Shown here: piece after piece, positions 1 to 6,116 of the stretch
How the letters are laid out: the number at the start of each line of letters is the position of its first letter
Position numbering within the stretch: position 1 is the first letter of the stretch
Origin: JAGVXD01 sp964554415
GTDB taxonomy: Archaea > Nanobdellota > Nanobdellia > Pacearchaeales > GW2011-AR1
Direction: 5' to 3'
Assembly: GCA_964554415.1 (NCBI GenBank)
Contig: CAZKON010000029.1
Coordinates: forward strand, 1 to 11,470
DNA length: 11,470 bases
Made by a program: the position numbers and the translations under genes
The notes under the pieces: model-generated
Databases searched by the model: none
What the model saw: the letters and a program-made list of their open reading frames with translations, nothing else
Told to the model about the DNA's origin: nothing

Positions 1-25
1 TTTTGTTTCCGCTTTGCGAATAAAT

Positions 26-79
26 CTTGTGTTGCGTGAATAACAACACAAGGGGCTAAGCCTTAAATGCTTAGCCCCT
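26..79. repeat. Two adjacent hairpins at the left edge
   Basis: The first stem is CTTGTGTTG (26-34) with CAACACAAG (44-52), 9 bp around a 9-base loop. The second is AGGGGCTAAG (51-60) with CTTAGCCCCT (70-79), 10 bp around a 9-base loop. The arms of the two stems share bases 51-52, so both cannot be fully formed at once. They lie downstream of the minus-strand gene ending at 129. They could be a termination/processing structure, a recombination or replication site, or the 3' structure of a transcript coming from left of the window. The structure is certain, its role is not. Confidence 0.6.
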
Positions 80-94
80 TTATAGTTTCTATAC

Positions 95-109
95 AAAAAA
101 TTAAAAAAT
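95..109 (-). terminator. T-rich terminator after the 73-residue gene
   Basis: On the minus strand, just past the stop codon at 129, the sequence has two runs of six T separated by AA. Archaeal transcription often ends at such T-runs without a hairpin. The hairpin at 51-79 lies further downstream and may help. Confidence 0.45.
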
Positions 110-128
110 CACCTCTTTTCCCCTGAGT

Positions 129-350
129 TTACTCTTTCTTTTTTTCCTTCAGACCTTCTAAGATTGCTTCATAATACGAGACAGGCTTGATGGTGGCGAT
201 AGTGACTCTGCTGATGAGCCACTTTCCATCTTCGCTCAAAGAAACACTGGTGCTAATTGCAGGCTGTTCATTGAACTGCCGTATCTTCACAGCACTCAGT
301 ACTGTATCAGTCGCTTTCTCGGGTTGGTTGGTGTTTAGTTTTTGTGACAT
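129..350 (-). CDS. Small protein of unknown function (73 residues)
   Basis: I do not recognise a family. The start MSQKLNTNQ at 350 is chosen because GGAGGT lies 9 bases upstream (minus-strand GGAGGTAACCACC before ATG); the longer frame from 410 has no comparable site. The product is soluble: a polar N-terminus, then a central stretch that looks like beta strands (residues about 30-55, containing SEDGKWLISRV), then a charged helical tail ending in KEKKKE. No signal peptide or membrane segment is seen. It is transcribed in the same direction as the VirB4 gene that ends at 542, but a 191-bp gap with its own TATA-like box suggests a separate transcript. Its link to the secretion system is positional only. 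Confidence 0.7.
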   Translation of the reverse strand: MSQKLNTNQPEKATDTVLSAVKIRQFNEQPAISTSVSLSEDGKWLISRVTIATIKPVSYYEAILEGLKEKKKE

Positions 351-434
351 GGTGGTTACCTCCTTTATCATGAACGCAGTGAATGATGGAAGGACATGGA
401 GCACCGACACGCCTAGACAAAAGAGGTGCGAAGT

Positions 435-442
435 GCTTATAA
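435..442 (-). promoter_or_regulatory. TATA-like box for the 73-residue gene
   Basis: The minus strand reads ATTATAAG here. A start site about 25 bases downstream would give a 5' leader of roughly 60 bases, which fits the strong Shine-Dalgarno site before ATG 350. The hairpin at 447-484 lies immediately upstream. Confidence 0.4.
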
Positions 443-446
443 TTCA

Positions 447-484
447 CGGAGTGTTTCTTGCCCAAATGAAGAACATACACTCCG
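447..484. repeat. Inverted repeat (hairpin) between VirB4 and the 73-residue gene
   Basis: CGGAGTGT (447-454) pairs with ACACTCCG (477-484). The stem can be extended by TTCTT pairing with AAGAA across a two-base bulge, around a loop of about nine bases. It lies downstream of the VirB4 stop and directly upstream of the TATA-like box at 435-442. It could be the 3' end structure of the secretion operon transcript, an operator for the small gene, or both. Confidence 0.55.
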
Positions 485-541
485 TCGGTAAAAGAGCAAA
501 AAGTACTCAAAAACACTGAATTTTTAGGTGTTGCTAAAGGG

Positions 542-3526
542 TTATTTTTGCTCATTCTTGAATAACCTCTTGATTTTACTAACAACACTCAATTTGGTGT
601 ATGTTTCACCTAGTTTATTATACTTCGAAAAACAATTCCTGTTCGTAACTACAAAAAACCAATTATCTCCATAATATTTCTTTAAATTTCTTATTTTTTC
701 TAGAAGTTGTTTCTTATCTTTCTCATAAATCTTTCCAGTTTCAACTTCAACAGCATATTTTTTACCGTTACACTCAAAAACAATATCGGGCTTTACCGTT
801 TGATAGAGTTCTATCTTTTGAGTAAATCTCTTAAGATATTCTGCAATATCATAAGTCAAAAAGAAATGGCTATCCGATTCTCTATATCTAGGTTTTATGA
901 CATATCGCTCTTTCTTTCCCTGTATGTTTATTTGAATACTCTCTTTATAGTCTTTAGCGAGCAAATATTTCAGTTCATCCAAAGAAATGTCTCGATGCTT
1001 GAAGAATCGCTTGTCAAGATCAACCTTGACTTTCACTGAACGTTGTTCTGGCTTCGCTTTACGAACAACGTCTTTTTTGGCTTCTTTTACGGTTGAAGTT
1101 AAGCCCTGTTGCTTCAATAATTCGTCAGGCTTTGTCGTTATATGTTTATGCTCTTCTTCTGAAGCGACTATTTTTATTTCAGAATGTTCGTCGTCCATAA
1201 GCAAAATACCTTCGCCTACGGCTGCGGTAAGCAATGCTAATCGTTCTGCATTACTTAAGAAGAATGTTTCTTGAATCTGATTAATTACGGCTGGTTTCTG
1301 GCGCATCAGCAGAGTATACGAGCTATTTGCAAGAACAGAACGCCCTGCATCAGAAGAAAGCATTCCCCCCACTTCTTGATTAATGAGAAACAGCGCAAGA
1401 TTGAATTTTCTACACGTCTTGACAATTTCAAAGATATATGAGGCATCTTCAGCTCTTGAAAGTAATGACCATGCCTCATCAATAACTAATAATTTACGTT
1501 CCAAATCGCCTTTCATCTTCATATATACATAATCCAAAATGAGAAACATCAGAGTTGGCTTGACTTGTTTAGGTAAATTTCCAATATCAAAGCACACAAA
1601 GCGATTATCAAAATTGATATTGGTGTGTTGATTCAGAAAAGAGAAAACTCCATGCACGTACATATCGAGGCGATTAATGAGGCTACGAATCGTAGATTCC
1701 TCAACTTTTACCGCTTCTTTTTCCATGCGCTTGAGACAATTAAGGACATCTTCCAAAATAGGAGGGGTTTTACTCCATGTTCGAGGGTCTGAAGTAATGC
1801 CTTCAATGAGATACGCTTCTGTTATCGCTTTGTCAATAAAAGATTTCTGTGGCTCAGTCAAATCGCCGAGCATAATAGGCATTAAATCCATCAAGGCGAG
1901 GCGTTTCTCCTGATAATCGTGTCCCATCAAGTCTAGGGGATTAATAATAGTGTTAGAAGTCCTACTTAAATCGATTCTTTGACCTTTAAACTTCTCTACG
2001 AGAGAGGCATATTCTCCTTGAGGATCAATCACCATCACTTTCGTTCCATGTAAGAGATGGCGCGCAATGAAGAGCTTCGCCATATAACTTTTGCCAGAGC
2101 CAGAGCTTGCAAGGCAAAATCCGTTCGGATTGCTCAATTTAAAGATGTCTTTGATGATGGGAATGTTGTTCTTGTTTAATCCAAGCCAAATGCCTGTAGT
2201 GTCTGCTTGTAAGAATGAAGAAGTAAATGGAAAGAATGCAGAAAGAGCTTCCGTAGGCACATTTCTCTGTATTGCAAGTTTGTTAGAAGCTAAGGGAGCA
2301 CAAGATTGCAGACCTTGCGCCATACGAAATTGAGGAGATTTAGGAATAATGAGCAAAGAGTTTAATTCAGATTCAATACGTCGTGATAAATAATCAAGTT
2401 CTTTTTTACTCTGTGCTCTACAATTGATGTAAAGACTGATGTTAAACAGTTTTTCTTTGCCTTTTTGTAGATTTTCAAGAATAGCTCGCGTATCAGCGTA
2501 TTTTATTTCTAAGCTGGGATTTAAGATTCCTTTCTGTTGTGCTGCAAAGAGGTCGGCTCTTTGTTTTTGTAGTTCTTTATTCAACGTAATCATGGTAGTC
2601 TCAAGGTCATACGGCTCAATATGCAACGAAAGGTCAAAATCTCCAGCCAAACTCACAATTTTATCAAGAAAACCGATTTCCACATTACGAGGGTATCCAT
2701 GTGCAAAAAGAATCTTATTGAAAGTCTCATTAACTTTAATGAAAGAAGAAGCATTCTCTATTTTTGAGGGAAATAATGTTTCAGGCGAACCTATGAAAAA
2801 CTTTGTAACAAGCAGTTTGAGCTCTTCCGTTGTAAGCCGTGAACTCTTCAGACCCATATTTTCAAGCTTCTTCTGACAAAGAGCAATCTGAATGCTCATC
2901 TCATGCTTTTCAGGAATAACAAGATAGAACTTCCTATTGAAAATGTTCTTTTGTGAAACAATATTCTCTAAGTGTTCTTTATATTTCTCAAACAATTTAG
3001 TAAACTGCTTCTCTTTAACGACTTGCTTATTAATTTCACTAAAATAGTCTGAAAGATTCAATGATTCAGTATTCATAAGAATTTGAATAGGAAAGTCAAG
3101 TGAATTAAGGAATTTCTGGAATGAAGCGATAATTACCTCTTGCGAGCCTTGTGGTTTAATGGCAAAATTAAGAGGTTCAACTTTAAGGACTGCGAGCGTT
3201 CGATTGTTCATTGTGAAAATAAGGTCTTCCTTAATTTCTTTGATACCAACAAATGCTTCTAACTTCTTTTTTTCTGTGATATTTCTGCATCTCCACCAGA
3301 GAATTAAGCTTTTAACGTGATAGCCGAGGTTGAGAAACATGAAACCAGATGCAATACAAGCGAAGAAAGCAGTTACAAAAGAACGTACATACAGATTCCA
3401 ACCCGTCTTAAAGAAAATAAAAACCATAAACGGCAAAAAGACTACAACATATGCTAACTGCTTAAAAGTCAGACCAAAGATGATTTTTTCTTTGTATTCA
3501 AGCTGTTGAGGTATTTCGTATGCCAT
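542..3526 (-). CDS. PrgI-VirB4 T4SS ATPase with C-terminal nuclease-like domain (module A)
   Basis: This 994-residue protein is the motor ATPase of a type IV secretion system. Residues 1-75 form a PrgI-like N-terminus with two membrane segments (about 24-41 and 48-68). Residues about 90-400 match the VirB4 N-terminal region. The ATPase core has Walker A SSGSGKS (474-480), followed by MVIDPQGEY, and Walker B LLVIDEAW (679-686). A charged linker (about 790-840) leads to a C-terminal domain (about 880-980) with KPDIVFE and YAVEVETG: D914, E927 and E929 resemble a PD-(D/E)xK-type active site, followed by lysine-rich helices and a hydrophobic strand WFFVVTNRN. The fused domain is unusual for VirB4. 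The gene starts one base after the VirB6 stop (TAA-T-ATG), so the two are probably translationally coupled. The VirB4 call is secure; the nuclease role is inferred. Confidence 0.95.
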   Translation of the reverse strand: MAYEIPQQLEYKEKIIFGLTFKQLAYVVVFLPFMVFIFFKTGWNLYVRSFVTAFFACIASGFMFLNLGYHVKSLILWWRCRNITEKKKLEAFVGIKEIKEDLIFTMNNRTLAVLKVEPLNFAIKPQGSQEVIIASFQKFLNSLDFPIQILMNTESLNLSDYFSEINKQVVKEKQFTKLFEKYKEHLENIVSQKNIFNRKFYLVIPEKHEMSIQIALCQKKLENMGLKSSRLTTEELKLLVTKFFIGSPETLFPSKIENASSFIKVNETFNKILFAHGYPRNVEIGFLDKIVSLAGDFDLSLHIEPYDLETTMITLNKELQKQRADLFAAQQKGILNPSLEIKYADTRAILENLQKGKEKLFNISLYINCRAQSKKELDYLSRRIESELNSLLIIPKSPQFRMAQGLQSCAPLASNKLAIQRNVPTEALSAFFPFTSSFLQADTTGIWLGLNKNNIPIIKDIFKLSNPNGFCLASSGSGKSYMAKLFIARHLLHGTKVMVIDPQGEYASLVEKFKGQRIDLSRTSNTIINPLDLMGHDYQEKRLALMDLMPIMLGDLTEPQKSFIDKAITEAYLIEGITSDPRTWSKTPPILEDVLNCLKRMEKEAVKVEESTIRSLINRLDMYVHGVFSFLNQHTNINFDNRFVCFDIGNLPKQVKPTLMFLILDYVYMKMKGDLERKLLVIDEAWSLLSRAEDASYIFEIVKTCRKFNLALFLINQEVGGMLSSDAGRSVLANSSYTLLMRQKPAVINQIQETFFLSNAERLALLTAAVGEGILLMDDEHSEIKIVASEEEHKHITTKPDELLKQQGLTSTVKEAKKDVVRKAKPEQRSVKVKVDLDKRFFKHRDISLDELKYLLAKDYKESIQINIQGKKERYVIKPRYRESDSHFFLTYDIAEYLKRFTQKIELYQTVKPDIVFECNGKKYAVEVETGKIYEKDKKQLLEKIRNLKKYYGDNWFFVVTNRNCFSKYNKLGETYTKLSVVSKIKRLFKNEQK

Positions 3527-3527
3527 A

Positions 3528-4346
3528 TTATGCGAATTTTGCAGCTACTGCTGCGATTTTAGTTCCCATATTGAAAGCTGCTTTAATGATTGAGAAAAAC
3601 ATGAGAAAAAACATCAAAAGATTGATGAGATTAAAGGCTGAGATCATCACCAGTATCTTGATGTTTGAGAAAAGAGAAACTTGAACAAGTCGAGAGAATC
3701 CCACAAGCAAGACTGCATCAATGAATGTTATGAAGATTGAAATACCAAGAAAGTGCAAAAGCAAAATGCCATACGGGCGTAGAGGCTTGATGAAATAGAA
3801 AAAGATGCCCAAGGGAAAGAGTGCAACTCCGACAGCAACAATAACATAGCGAATAGTCAAGATAACCATTGTTAAAAGCAGTGTCAGGACATAGAACAAT
3901 GCAAAGAGTATCTCCAATCCTATATTGAGTGGATTGTCAAACGTCAGCGTAAAGAAATCGGAAGGAATAAGGCTTAATGTTGTAGAAGTCATCACAGAGC
4001 CGAGCTCTACCGCTAGTTGATAGATAAAGAAAGACGCTTGTACCAATACAATCAGGATGATAATATTCCTCAGCCATTCTTTCGCGTTCTCTCGCTTATG
4101 TACATCGTAGCCAGAAATAATGAATGTGAATCCAGCATAAATGATGAGCAACGCGTAGAACATGGAAAGTACATAAACCATAATTGCCCAAAGACTTGAA
4201 AATAGGCTGAGTTCTACTTGAGCTGAAAGCAGGTCTTTCGTTAAAAAAAGAAAGGGTTGGATAGGTGCATTTAAGATATATGCGATAAATTCAAAGAATT
4301 TCTGCGGTAAGCAGGTTGCTAAATTCAGGATCCCACATTCAACCAT
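3528..4346 (-). CDS. VirB6/TrbL-like polytopic membrane protein (module A)
   Basis: This 272-residue, very hydrophobic protein is the likely inner-membrane channel component of the T4SS. Membrane segments are visible at roughly 50-77, 93-115, 142-165, 167-185, 190-212 and 232-258. The N-terminus has conserved cysteines (ECG and ATCLPQKFFE). A loop at 78-89, SGYDVHKRENAK, closely resembles the loop of the VirB2-like pilin of the same operon. The start at 4346 (MVECG) is fixed by alignment with the module B copy (MAECG). It overlaps the preceding gene by 22 bases, exactly as in module B. The family call rests on length, topology and position between pilin and VirB4, not on catalytic motifs. Confidence 0.85.
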   Translation of the reverse strand: MVECGILNLATCLPQKFFEFIAYILNAPIQPFLFLTKDLLSAQVELSLFSSLWAIMVYVLSMFYALLIIYAGFTFIISGYDVHKRENAKEWLRNIIILIVLVQASFFIYQLAVELGSVMTSTTLSLIPSDFFTLTFDNPLNIGLEILFALFYVLTLLLTMVILTIRYVIVAVGVALFPLGIFFYFIKPLRPYGILLLHFLGISIFITFIDAVLLVGFSRLVQVSLFSNIKILVMISAFNLINLLMFFLMFFSIIKAAFNMGTKIAAVAAKFA

Positions 4347-4696
4347 TGTATTAAGATTGAAGAGCGTGTTGTAAGTGAATAAGCTCCATAATGCACGGCT
4401 AGAAAGGGGAGAGTCTTCCGTGGGGGTTCAATATTTCTTTCATACACATCATTAAGCATGACTTGCTCCGTATTTGGAAGACTGAGGTTGAGCGTAATAG
4501 GTATTTGTGTTGTATCCATACTTCCATAGACATTATCTTGCATGAGCGAAGTCTTTTCATCTTCGTTCAATGATAAGGGATTAACAACACCACAGAGCTC
4601 GCCCCTTGCTCCTTCATAAAGCGTGCAGTTTAAGGCAAGCGCTGGCGGCAGCATTATACATGCCAACACTGCCGCCAGCAATAACACGTTTCTCAT
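4325..4696 (-). CDS. Conserved 123-residue secreted/anchored T4SS operon protein (module A)
   Basis: The family is not recognised. The N-terminus is a signal peptide (hydrophobic residues 4-21 ending ALA), followed by a mature start with NCTLYEG and a second cysteine in LCGVV, a likely disulfide pair outside the membrane. A conserved stretch PLSLNEDEKTSLMQ follows, shared with the module B copy (PLSLNEEEKTTLMQ). Both copies are exactly 123 residues. In module B the C-terminal 36 residues contain a clear membrane helix. Here the same stretch is interrupted by PPRK and is much less hydrophobic, so this copy may be weakly anchored or soluble. It starts four bases after the pilin stop and overlaps the VirB6 start by 22 bases. 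It probably acts with the pilin and VirB6 at the outer face of the membrane. Confidence 0.85.
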   Translation of the reverse strand: MRNVLLLAAVLACIMLPPALALNCTLYEGARGELCGVVNPLSLNEDEKTSLMQDNVYGSMDTTQIPITLNLSLPNTEQVMLNDVYERNIEPPRKTLPFLAVHYGAYSLTTRSSILIQWLNVGS

Positions 4697-4700
4697 TTCC

Positions 4701-5036
4701 TTAACCTACAATGAGCTTCACAACAAATGGAGCAGCCCAGATAACTGCAAGACCAATCAAGACATACATAGTCATTGCTTTGGCATTATCTCGTTTCTTA
4801 GGATCGCTTCCAGAGGTCATGTAGCTAATTCCTGCAAAGAGTAACGCAATACCTGCAAGAGCAGATGCTATATACTTCGCAAGGTTGTATATCTTCATCA
4901 CAGGCTCAAGGATTTGGTCAAACGTTGCCTGATCTTGTGGGCTTGGCGGTTGGTTTAAGTCAACTGCTGCTGCAACGAGCATCGGACTTGCAAGCATAAA
5001 CAGCATAGCCACAAGAGCTATCATTTCTCTCTTCAT
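4701..5036 (-). CDS. VirB2-like T4SS pilin (module A)
   Basis: This 111-residue protein has the architecture of the archaeal/CPR T4SS pilin (VirB2/TrbC-like) family. A signal peptide (residues 1-23, ending VAAA) is followed by a short polar mature N-terminus. Two membrane helices (about 51-74 and 90-108) flank a charged loop, SGSDPKKRDNAK (75-86). The second helix ends IWAAPFVVKLIVG. AGGAGGT lies upstream of the ATG at 5036, inside the 3' end of the zinc-ribbon gene, which ends at 5038. Position at the head of a pilin-to-VirB4 operon supports the call. The module B copy is clearly homologous, including the YMTSGSDP core. Confidence 0.92.
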   Translation of the reverse strand: MKREMIALVAMLFMLASPMLVAAAVDLNQPPSPQDQATFDQILEPVMKIYNLAKYIASALAGIALLFAGISYMTSGSDPKKRDNAKAMTMYVLIGLAVIWAAPFVVKLIVG

Positions 5037-5037
5037 G

Positions 5038-5223
5038 TCATTTGCACCTCCTTACAATTTTTGACCTTGTTTGCTTGCCTTCTAACTTTCTTGTCTCTCT
5101 AAACAAATCAAGTTTCTCTTCACTTTTGCTTCCATACTTCCACTCAAAAAACTCAAGACAAGTTTCGCAAACATCTTTTTTTCCTTTGCAGAGTTCTTTT
5201 CTGCATACAATACATTTTTCCAT
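5038..5223 (-). CDS. Zinc-ribbon small protein, first gene of T4SS operon A
   Basis: This is a 61-residue protein with CxxC at residues 4-7 and CxxC at 19-22, a likely single zinc-binding knuckle, followed by FFEWKYG and a basic C-terminus ending KIVRR. The module B copy has the same four cysteine positions. The start MEKCIVC at 5223 is preferred to the upstream in-frame ATG at 5289 by alignment with module B and by the TATA box 24 bases away. The upstream residues also read through the promoter. The short length, zinc site and basic tail suggest nucleic-acid binding, perhaps regulation or DNA handling for transfer, but no function can be assigned. The 3' end carries the Shine-Dalgarno site of the pilin. 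Confidence 0.85.
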   Translation of the reverse strand: MEKCIVCRKELCKGKKDVCETCLEFFEWKYGSKSEEKLDLFRETRKLEGKQTRSKIVRRCK

Positions 5224-5242
5224 AATTGGCAGAAATAATAGA

Positions 5243-5252
5243 ATTATAAATA
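5243..5252 (-). promoter_or_regulatory. TATA box of T4SS operon A
   Basis: The minus strand reads TATTTATAAT, centred about 24 bases upstream of the ATG at 5223, so transcription should begin at or near the start codon (leaderless). Confidence 0.65.
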
Positions 5253-5255
5253 GAG

Positions 5256-5303
5256 TCGAGTGAATAAAAATGTACATTTTTATGTACATAAAAAGTAACT
5301 CGA
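5256..5303. promoter_or_regulatory. Candidate operator A: twin ATGTACAT palindromes in a centred inverted repeat
   Basis: Two perfect 8-bp palindromes ATGTACAT (5270-5277 and 5282-5289) are separated by TTTT. They are framed by TCGAGT (5256-5261) and ACTCGA (5298-5303). Both gaps between arm and palindrome are 8 bases, and the whole is centred on 5279.5. The outer arms lie directly upstream of the TATA boxes of the two divergent transcripts. Tandem short palindromes are typical sites for RHH repressors, and an RHH gene sits in the plus-strand transcript. An element of the same design but different sequence is found at 7707-7756. Confidence 0.65.
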
Positions 5304-5304
5304 G

Positions 5305-5314
5305 TATATTTTAA
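5305..5314 (+). promoter_or_regulatory. TATA box of the small-protein/RHH operon A
   Basis: TATATTTTAA is centred about 27 bases upstream of the ATG at 5336, which predicts a leaderless transcript divergent from T4SS operon A. Confidence 0.65.
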
Positions 5315-5335
5315 AGACAAAAGACTCTGGAAAGT

Positions 5336-5482
5336 ATGAATACAACAGAGATCGTCGATTATGAAAACGTTAATCCTGAAGAAGTTATACGACGGCTTAA
5401 GAGGCTGCTTGAGTTGTATGATAAAGCAATAAAGAAGTACGCTAATAATGAGAAAGAACTTTCAAATTCATCTCTATCTTGA
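5336..5482 (+). CDS. Small partner protein of RHH A (48 residues)
   Basis: The product begins MNTTEIVDYENVNPEEVIRR and continues as a charged, mostly helical protein (LKRLLELYDK region) with a polar tail. It is recognised as a gene because it has a TATA box at leaderless spacing and because a homologue lies upstream of the second RHH gene: VNPEEVIRRLKRLLELYDK here against VDPEIIITKLKDMILFYEK at 5988-6116. In both places the 3' end overlaps the RHH start (35 bases here, 29 there). The function is unknown. It may be a partner, antitoxin-like peptide or modulator of the RHH protein. Confidence 0.75.
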   Translation: MNTTEIVDYENVNPEEVIRRLKRLLELYDKAIKKYANNEKELSNSSLS

Positions 5483-5648
5483 GACTGATCTTGTAGAAAA
5501 ACTCAAGAAAGAATCTCTAGAAAAAAAGAGAACTGTTTCTGATATTTGCAGACAGAAATTAAAAGAAGATACACAACTTGATAGAATAGAAGAAACCATA
5601 GGAAAAATATATAAACTTCAAGGTATAGAAGTTTCTAACAGACAATAA
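5448..5648 (+). CDS. Ribbon-helix-helix DNA-binding protein A
   Basis: This 66-residue protein has an Arc/CopG-like layout: an N-terminal strand with alternating residues (FQIHLYLE, residues 5-12), a first helix (about 13-26), a turn with RTVSD, and a second helix (SDICRQKLKED). A C-terminal stretch (LDRIEETIGKIYKL) may extend the dimer. It resembles the product of 5828-6016 across its length. It is read from a start inside the 48-residue gene with no clear Shine-Dalgarno site, so translation is probably coupled. Autoregulation through the twin ATGTACAT sites, and control of T4SS operon A, is inferred from position. Confidence 0.8.
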   Translation: MRKNFQIHLYLETDLVEKLKKESLEKKRTVSDICRQKLKEDTQLDRIEETIGKIYKLQGIEVSNRQ

Positions 5649-5827
5649 TCGAATCCCTGAAATTAGTCAATATGGTATTCTGTTCGGCAGGGGCATAAAC
5701 CATTTTGTCCATTTCTGGGAAACTCGGCTTTATCGAGACTATGTCTTAATATATTGTAGGATTTAAGGTTTTTAATTATTGTCCTCGATAAACGACTACT
5801 ACTCTGTGACATTTACAAAAGAAGAAA
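5649..5827. other. Convergent intergenic spacer with an inverted repeat
   Basis: No convincing open frame is seen between the two convergent RHH genes. TTTATCGAG (5729-5737) is repeated in inverse as CTCGATAAA (5784-5792), extendable by GAC/GTC with one bulged base, around a 46-base loop. TTTTTAATTATT at 5769-5780 could end the plus-strand transcript. The stretch could hold terminators, a small RNA or a DNA-processing site; the sequence alone does not decide. Confidence 0.4.
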
Positions 5828-6016
5828 CTAAGATTTTGAGAATGTTTTATCAAATATTTTAAGAAGGAGTAATTCGATTCTTTCCAGTTGTGGATTATTT
5901 GAAAGCTTTTTCCTACATAATTCGGAGAGCGTAATACCTTCATTTTGAGCTTCCAACATTAGCTTTTGTAGGATTTCTGTCTCAATTCTAAGAAATAATT
6001 TTGAATTCTTCTTCAT
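5828..6016 (-). CDS. Ribbon-helix-helix DNA-binding protein B
   Basis: This 62-residue RHH protein has a strand SKLFLRIE (residues 5-12), a first helix, a turn GITLSE, a second helix SELCRKKLSN and a C-terminal extension QLERIELLLLKIF. It is paralogous to RHH A: both share the ET/LC-KKL layout and the LxRIE extension. The DNA-contacting strand residues differ, which fits the different palindromes in the two divergent promoters. The start at 6016 (MKKNSK) is chosen by alignment; ATG 6022 adds only two residues. It is the last gene of the minus operon MTase - MT-A70 - 42-residue protein - RHH B, all overlapping. Confidence 0.8.
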   Translation of the reverse strand: MKKNSKLFLRIETEILQKLMLEAQNEGITLSELCRKKLSNNPQLERIELLLLKIFDKTFSKS

Positions 6017-6116
6017 TATCATTTTTCTTTTCTAATTTCCTTTTCTCATAAAACAAAATCATATCTTTGAGTTTTGTAATTATTATTTCAGGATCAACTT
6101 TCTCATACCTTTCCAT
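5988..6116 (-). CDS. Small partner protein of RHH B (42 residues)
   Basis: The product begins MERYEKVDPEIIITKLKDM, followed by a lysine- and glutamate-rich tail. It is the counterpart of the 48-residue protein at 5336-5482. The start at 6116 is preferred because GGAG lies about 9 bases upstream; ATG 6146 would overlap the MT-A70 gene more deeply. It overlaps the MT-A70 stop by 14 bases and the RHH B start by 29 bases, so expression is tied to both. Its function is unknown. The conserved pairing with an RHH gene is the strongest evidence that it is real. Confidence 0.7.
   Translation of the reverse strand: MERYEKVDPEIIITKLKDMILFYEKRKLEKKNDNEEEFKIIS

Noticed and set aside
307..588. Minus-strand frame of 93 residues between VirB4 and the small gene
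   Set aside because: It overlaps the VirB4 3' end and a hairpin, has no ribosome site, and is not recognisable; the 73-residue gene in another frame has a strong ribosome site.
4098..4105. A third ATGTACAT inside the VirB6-like gene
   Set aside because: It is a single copy in coding sequence without the twin spacing or frame, and an 8-bp palindrome by chance is not surprising in this length.
5224..5289. Hydrophobic N-terminal extension of the zinc-ribbon protein
   Set aside because: The apparent membrane helix is translation of the TATA box and operator region; the module B homologue starts at the equivalent of residue 23.
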